This document shows positions 61,670-64,000 of a stretch of DNA of 64,000 nucleotides, piece after piece. The notes under the pieces were generated by a model, which was not told the DNA's origin, did no database searches, and worked only from the letters and a program-made list of their open reading frames with translations. Location: NCBI RefSeq assembly GCF_004792665.1, contig NZ_SRZX01000007.1, positions 62,001 through 126,000 on the forward strand, written 5' to 3'. A program made the translations under genes and the position numbers. Numbering within the stretch: the stretch's first letter is position 1; every line of letters begins with the position of its first letter. Source of the DNA: Marinobacter orientalis. Lineage in GTDB: Bacteria; Pseudomonadota; Gammaproteobacteria; Pseudomonadales; Oleiphilaceae.

Positions 61670-63148
61670 ATGAATCAGGCTGTAAATCCTTCAATGCCTT
61701 CCATAGTGATCATCGGTACCGGGTTCGGGGGCCTGGGCATGGCCATCCAGCTCAGGAATTCGGGCCTGGATTCCTTTATCCTGCTGGAGAAGGCTTCCGC
61801 CGTTGGCGGCACCTGGCGTGACAATACCTATCCTGGCGCAGCCTGTGATGTGCAGTCCCATCTCTATTCGTTTTCCTTTGAGCCCAGGCACGACTGGTCC
61901 AGAAAGTTCGGTTTACAACCTGAAATACTGGGTTATATGCAGCACTGCGTTGATAAATACGGCCTGGCTGACCATATCCGTTTCAACAAGGAAGTGGCCA
62001 GCGCAGCGTTTGACGAGGCTACCAACACATGGACCGTCATAACCACCGACGGCGAGTCGTTTACCGCCGATATCGTGATAACCGCCACAGGACAGTTAAA
62101 CCAGCCCGCCTGGCCCAACATCCCGGGCATGGAAACCTTTTCCGGCAGAATGTTCCACTCCGCACGCTGGGATCACGATTATGATCTGAAGGGGAAGAAC
62201 GTGGGGGTGATAGGCACCGGCGCCAGTGCCATCCAGTTTGTGCCAGAGATTGTTCCCCGCGTGAAATCCCTCAGCCTGTTCCAGCGTTCCGCTGCCTGGG
62301 TATTGCCAAAGCCGGACCGGCCGTTTTACCGGTGGGAACAGACCCTGTTCCGCAGAATTCCGGCCTGGGACCGCTTTTACCGCTACCTGATTTACTGGAA
62401 AAACGAGAGCCGCGCCCTGGCCTTTACCCGCTTCAACAGCCTGCTGGAAATCTTCGCCTGGCAGGCGAAGCGCTTCGCCAAAAGCGAGGTTCGCGATCCG
62501 CACAAGCTCAGGCATCTGATCCCGGACTACAAGATCGGCTGCAAACGGATTCTGATATCCAACGACTGGTATCGTGCGGTAGATCAGCCCCATGTAAACC
62601 TGGTCACCACCGGCATCGAACGAATTGCGTCGGACGGCATTGTGACCTCTGACGGAGCCCTGCACAAAGTCGACACGCTTATTATGGGTACCGGCTTTGC
62701 CGCCTCCGAATTCTTGTCGCCCATGGACATCAAAGGGCGCAACGGGCTATCGCTGAACCAGGCCTGGGCCAACGGTTCCGAGGCCTACAAAGGTATTACA
62801 GTCTCCGGGTTCCCCAACCTGTTCATACTCTACGGCCCCAATACCAACCTCGCCCACAACAGCATTGTCTACATGCTGGAGTCCCAGTTTCAGTACGTGC
62901 TCAGCTGCATTGAGACACTACAGGCGCAACCGGGAATCGCAATGGACGTTAAACCGGACCGGCTTCAGGTTTTTTCAGCAACCACCCAGCAAAAACTGCA
63001 AACCAGCGTCTGGGATTCCGGCTGCCATTCCTGGTACCTGGACAGGAACGGAAAAAATACCGTGAACTGGCCAGGCTTCACCTTTACGTATCGCAAGGCC
63101 ACCCGTCAGGTAAACCCGGACGACTACGACTTTCTCCAGCCCTCTTGA
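61670..63148 (+). CDS. Baeyer-Villiger-type flavin monooxygenase
   Basis: A 492-residue flavoprotein with a FAD motif GTGFGGLG (16-23), the Baeyer-Villiger fingerprint FSGRMFHSARW (157-167, FxGxxxHxxxW) and an NADPH-binding VIGTGASAIQF (180-190). These define class B monooxygenases that insert oxygen into ketones. The substrate is unknown. A short ATG start region (61670 or 61694) leaves eight residues uncertain. A FadR-type gene and a transporter start follow on the same strand. Confidence 0.86.
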   Translation: MNQAVNPSMPSIVIIGTGFGGLGMAIQLRNSGLDSFILLEKASAVGGTWRDNTYPGAACDVQSHLYSFSFEPRHDWSRKFGLQPEILGYMQHCVDKYGLADHIRFNKEVASAAFDEATNTWTVITTDGESFTADIVITATGQLNQPAWPNIPGMETFSGRMFHSARWDHDYDLKGKNVGVIGTGASAIQFVPEIVPRVKSLSLFQRSAAWVLPKPDRPFYRWEQTLFRRIPAWDRFYRYLIYWKNESRALAFTRFNSLLEIFAWQAKRFAKSEVRDPHKLRHLIPDYKIGCKRILISNDWYRAVDQPHVNLVTTGIERIASDGIVTSDGALHKVDTLIMGTGFAASEFLSPMDIKGRNGLSLNQAWANGSEAYKGITVSGFPNLFILYGPNTNLAHNSIVYMLESQFQYVLSCIETLQAQPGIAMDVKPDRLQVFSATTQQKLQTSVWDSGCHSWYLDRNGKNTVNWPGFTFTYRKATRQVNPDDYDFLQPS

Positions 63149-63217
63149 TAAACAGGAACTTGACAGTCAGAAGCTAGTCATAGGATGATTGGATCATCGG
63201 CTGTCAGGATCTTAGAC

Positions 63218-63895
63218 ATGAAGCTTGCCAGAATTACCAAAGGCTCCCTGGTGGAAAACGCCATCGAAAGCCTTCGCCACGCCATTGAACAGGGCCACTG
63301 GGCAATTGGCGACCGCCTGCCCGTGGAAGCAGATCTGTCGGAATCGCTGGGGGTCAGCCGCAACACGGTTCGGGAAGCAGTTCGGGTGCTGGTTCATGTC
63401 GGCATGCTGGAAACACGTCAGGGGGACGGAACTTACGTTCGCGCCACCAAAGACGCTGGCGAGACACTCCGCCGGATCGGTCGCTCGGAGTTGAGGGACA
63501 AGCTGGAAGTACGCATCATGCTGGAAACCGAAGCAGCAAAGCTGGCCGCAAAGCGGCGTGACACCAGAGACATGGAGAAGATGACCCTTGCCCTGGACAA
63601 CCGCGGCAAGGCCGGGGACGCTATTGCTGACCGTATCCGGCACGATCAGGCTTTTCATACAGCCCTGGTGGCGGCTTCCCACAACCCTGCCCTCGCCGAG
63701 CTTTACGATTACTTTGCCCATGCGGTCGCGATGACCATAGAGCAGACAGAACTGGATTCGGAACTTCCCGAGCCCTCCCAGGAAGACCACGAATTGCTGC
63801 TGGCCGCTATCCGACGGCAAGACGAGGCGAAGGCGGAGGCACTGGCAAAGGCCCTGCTCCAGCCAAGCCTGGACGCTCTGGCGAGCCGGCCTTGA
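63218..63895 (+). CDS. GntR/FadR-type transcriptional regulator
   Basis: From ATG 63218 (AGGA upstream), 225 residues. The GntR winged helix (LPVEADLSESLGVSRNTVRE, AVRVLVHVGMLETRQGDGTY) spans about 25-80, followed by an all-helical FCD ligand-binding domain with DQAFHTALVAASHNPALAEL, which carries the metal-binding His. Its TGA overlaps the ATG of the next gene (TGATG), so it likely controls that transporter gene and perhaps the monooxygenase. The longer start at 63185 is less likely. Confidence 0.85.
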   Translation: MKLARITKGSLVENAIESLRHAIEQGHWAIGDRLPVEADLSESLGVSRNTVREAVRVLVHVGMLETRQGDGTYVRATKDAGETLRRIGRSELRDKLEVRIMLETEAAKLAAKRRDTRDMEKMTLALDNRGKAGDAIADRIRHDQAFHTALVAASHNPALAELYDYFAHAVAMTIEQTELDSELPEPSQEDHELLLAAIRRQDEAKAEALAKALLQPSLDALASRP

Positions 63896-64000
63896 TGAAA
63901 TTCCGGCTTGATACGTTCACACTCCTGCTGCTGGGCGCTATTGTTCTTGCAACAGTCCTGCCGGTGCGCGGTGATGCCGCGGACGCACTGGCAACAGTCG
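63895..64000 (+). CDS. Bile-acid:sodium symporter-like transporter (5' partial)
   Basis: The frame from ATG 63895 is open to the window end and reads MKFRLDTFTLLLLGAIVLAT then VLPVRGDAADALATV. This fits the start of SBF-like (BASS) transporters, whose first helix ends in a P.RG.A segment. It overlaps the regulator gene by one base, so they probably form an operon. Only 35 codons are visible, so the call is tentative. Confidence 0.55.
   Translation, partial: MKFRLDTFTLLLLGAIVLATVLPVRGDAADALATV

Overview
The window looks like chromosomal DNA of a moderately GC-rich, marine or halophilic, heterotrophic gammaproteobacterium. Ectoine hydroxylase, KtrAB, a BCCT transporter, Mqo, a PHB-type reductase with a phasin, and several c-di-GMP proteins would fit a Marinobacter-like genome. 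This is inferred from gene content only; no rRNA or other phylogenetic marker is present and no tRNA was seen.

Region 1 (1-22173, + strand) is the 3' two thirds of an extracellular contractile injection system (eCIS, Afp/PVC/MAC type). The genes are packed or overlapping: end of an upstream gene, spike (Afp8-like), a membrane-tailed protein, gp25-like sheath initiator, baseplate J, a P2-I-like baseplate protein, three proteins sharing one N-terminal module, a protein of unknown role, the tube terminator DUF4255, a small beta-domain protein, the AAA+ ATPase, and a 1238-residue protein that looks like a nuclease cargo. Sheath and tube genes must lie upstream of the window. Facing this operon (22796-23925, - strand) is an endolysin-holin pair that could release the particles.

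Region 2 (24190-31655) holds an ACT protein, a flavin monooxygenase, an RsbRD-PAS-GGDEF-EAL protein with a degenerate EAL domain, a heavily decayed trkH, an intact ktrAB pair and a broken universal stress gene. Region 3 (31656-35611) is an egtB-egtD-ectD operon (ergothioneine core plus ectoine hydroxylase) preceded by an 18-bp tandem repeat, then a PRC-barrel protein. Region 4 (35840-41330) has a DUF748/AsmA-like protein, a VIT-family transporter, DUF6448, a decayed paralogue of the region 2 GGDEF gene and a cytochrome b561.

Region 5 (41420-47441) pairs mqo with an isocitrate dehydrogenase that carries an internal duplication, and has a divergent LOV-PAS-GGDEF-EAL photoreceptor gene. Region 6 (47465-52968) is an iorA-iorB-xdhC molybdenum hydroxylase operon and a BCCT transporter. 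Region 7 (53227-56385) holds an acetoacetyl-CoA reductase-like SDR, a phasin, small DUF1127-like and DUF465 proteins, and a FabH. Region 8 (56497-61584) is a DabB-DabA inorganic carbon pump with a divergent LysR regulator. Region 9 (61670-64000) has a Baeyer-Villiger-type monooxygenase, a FadR-type regulator and the start of a bile-acid:sodium-symporter-like gene.
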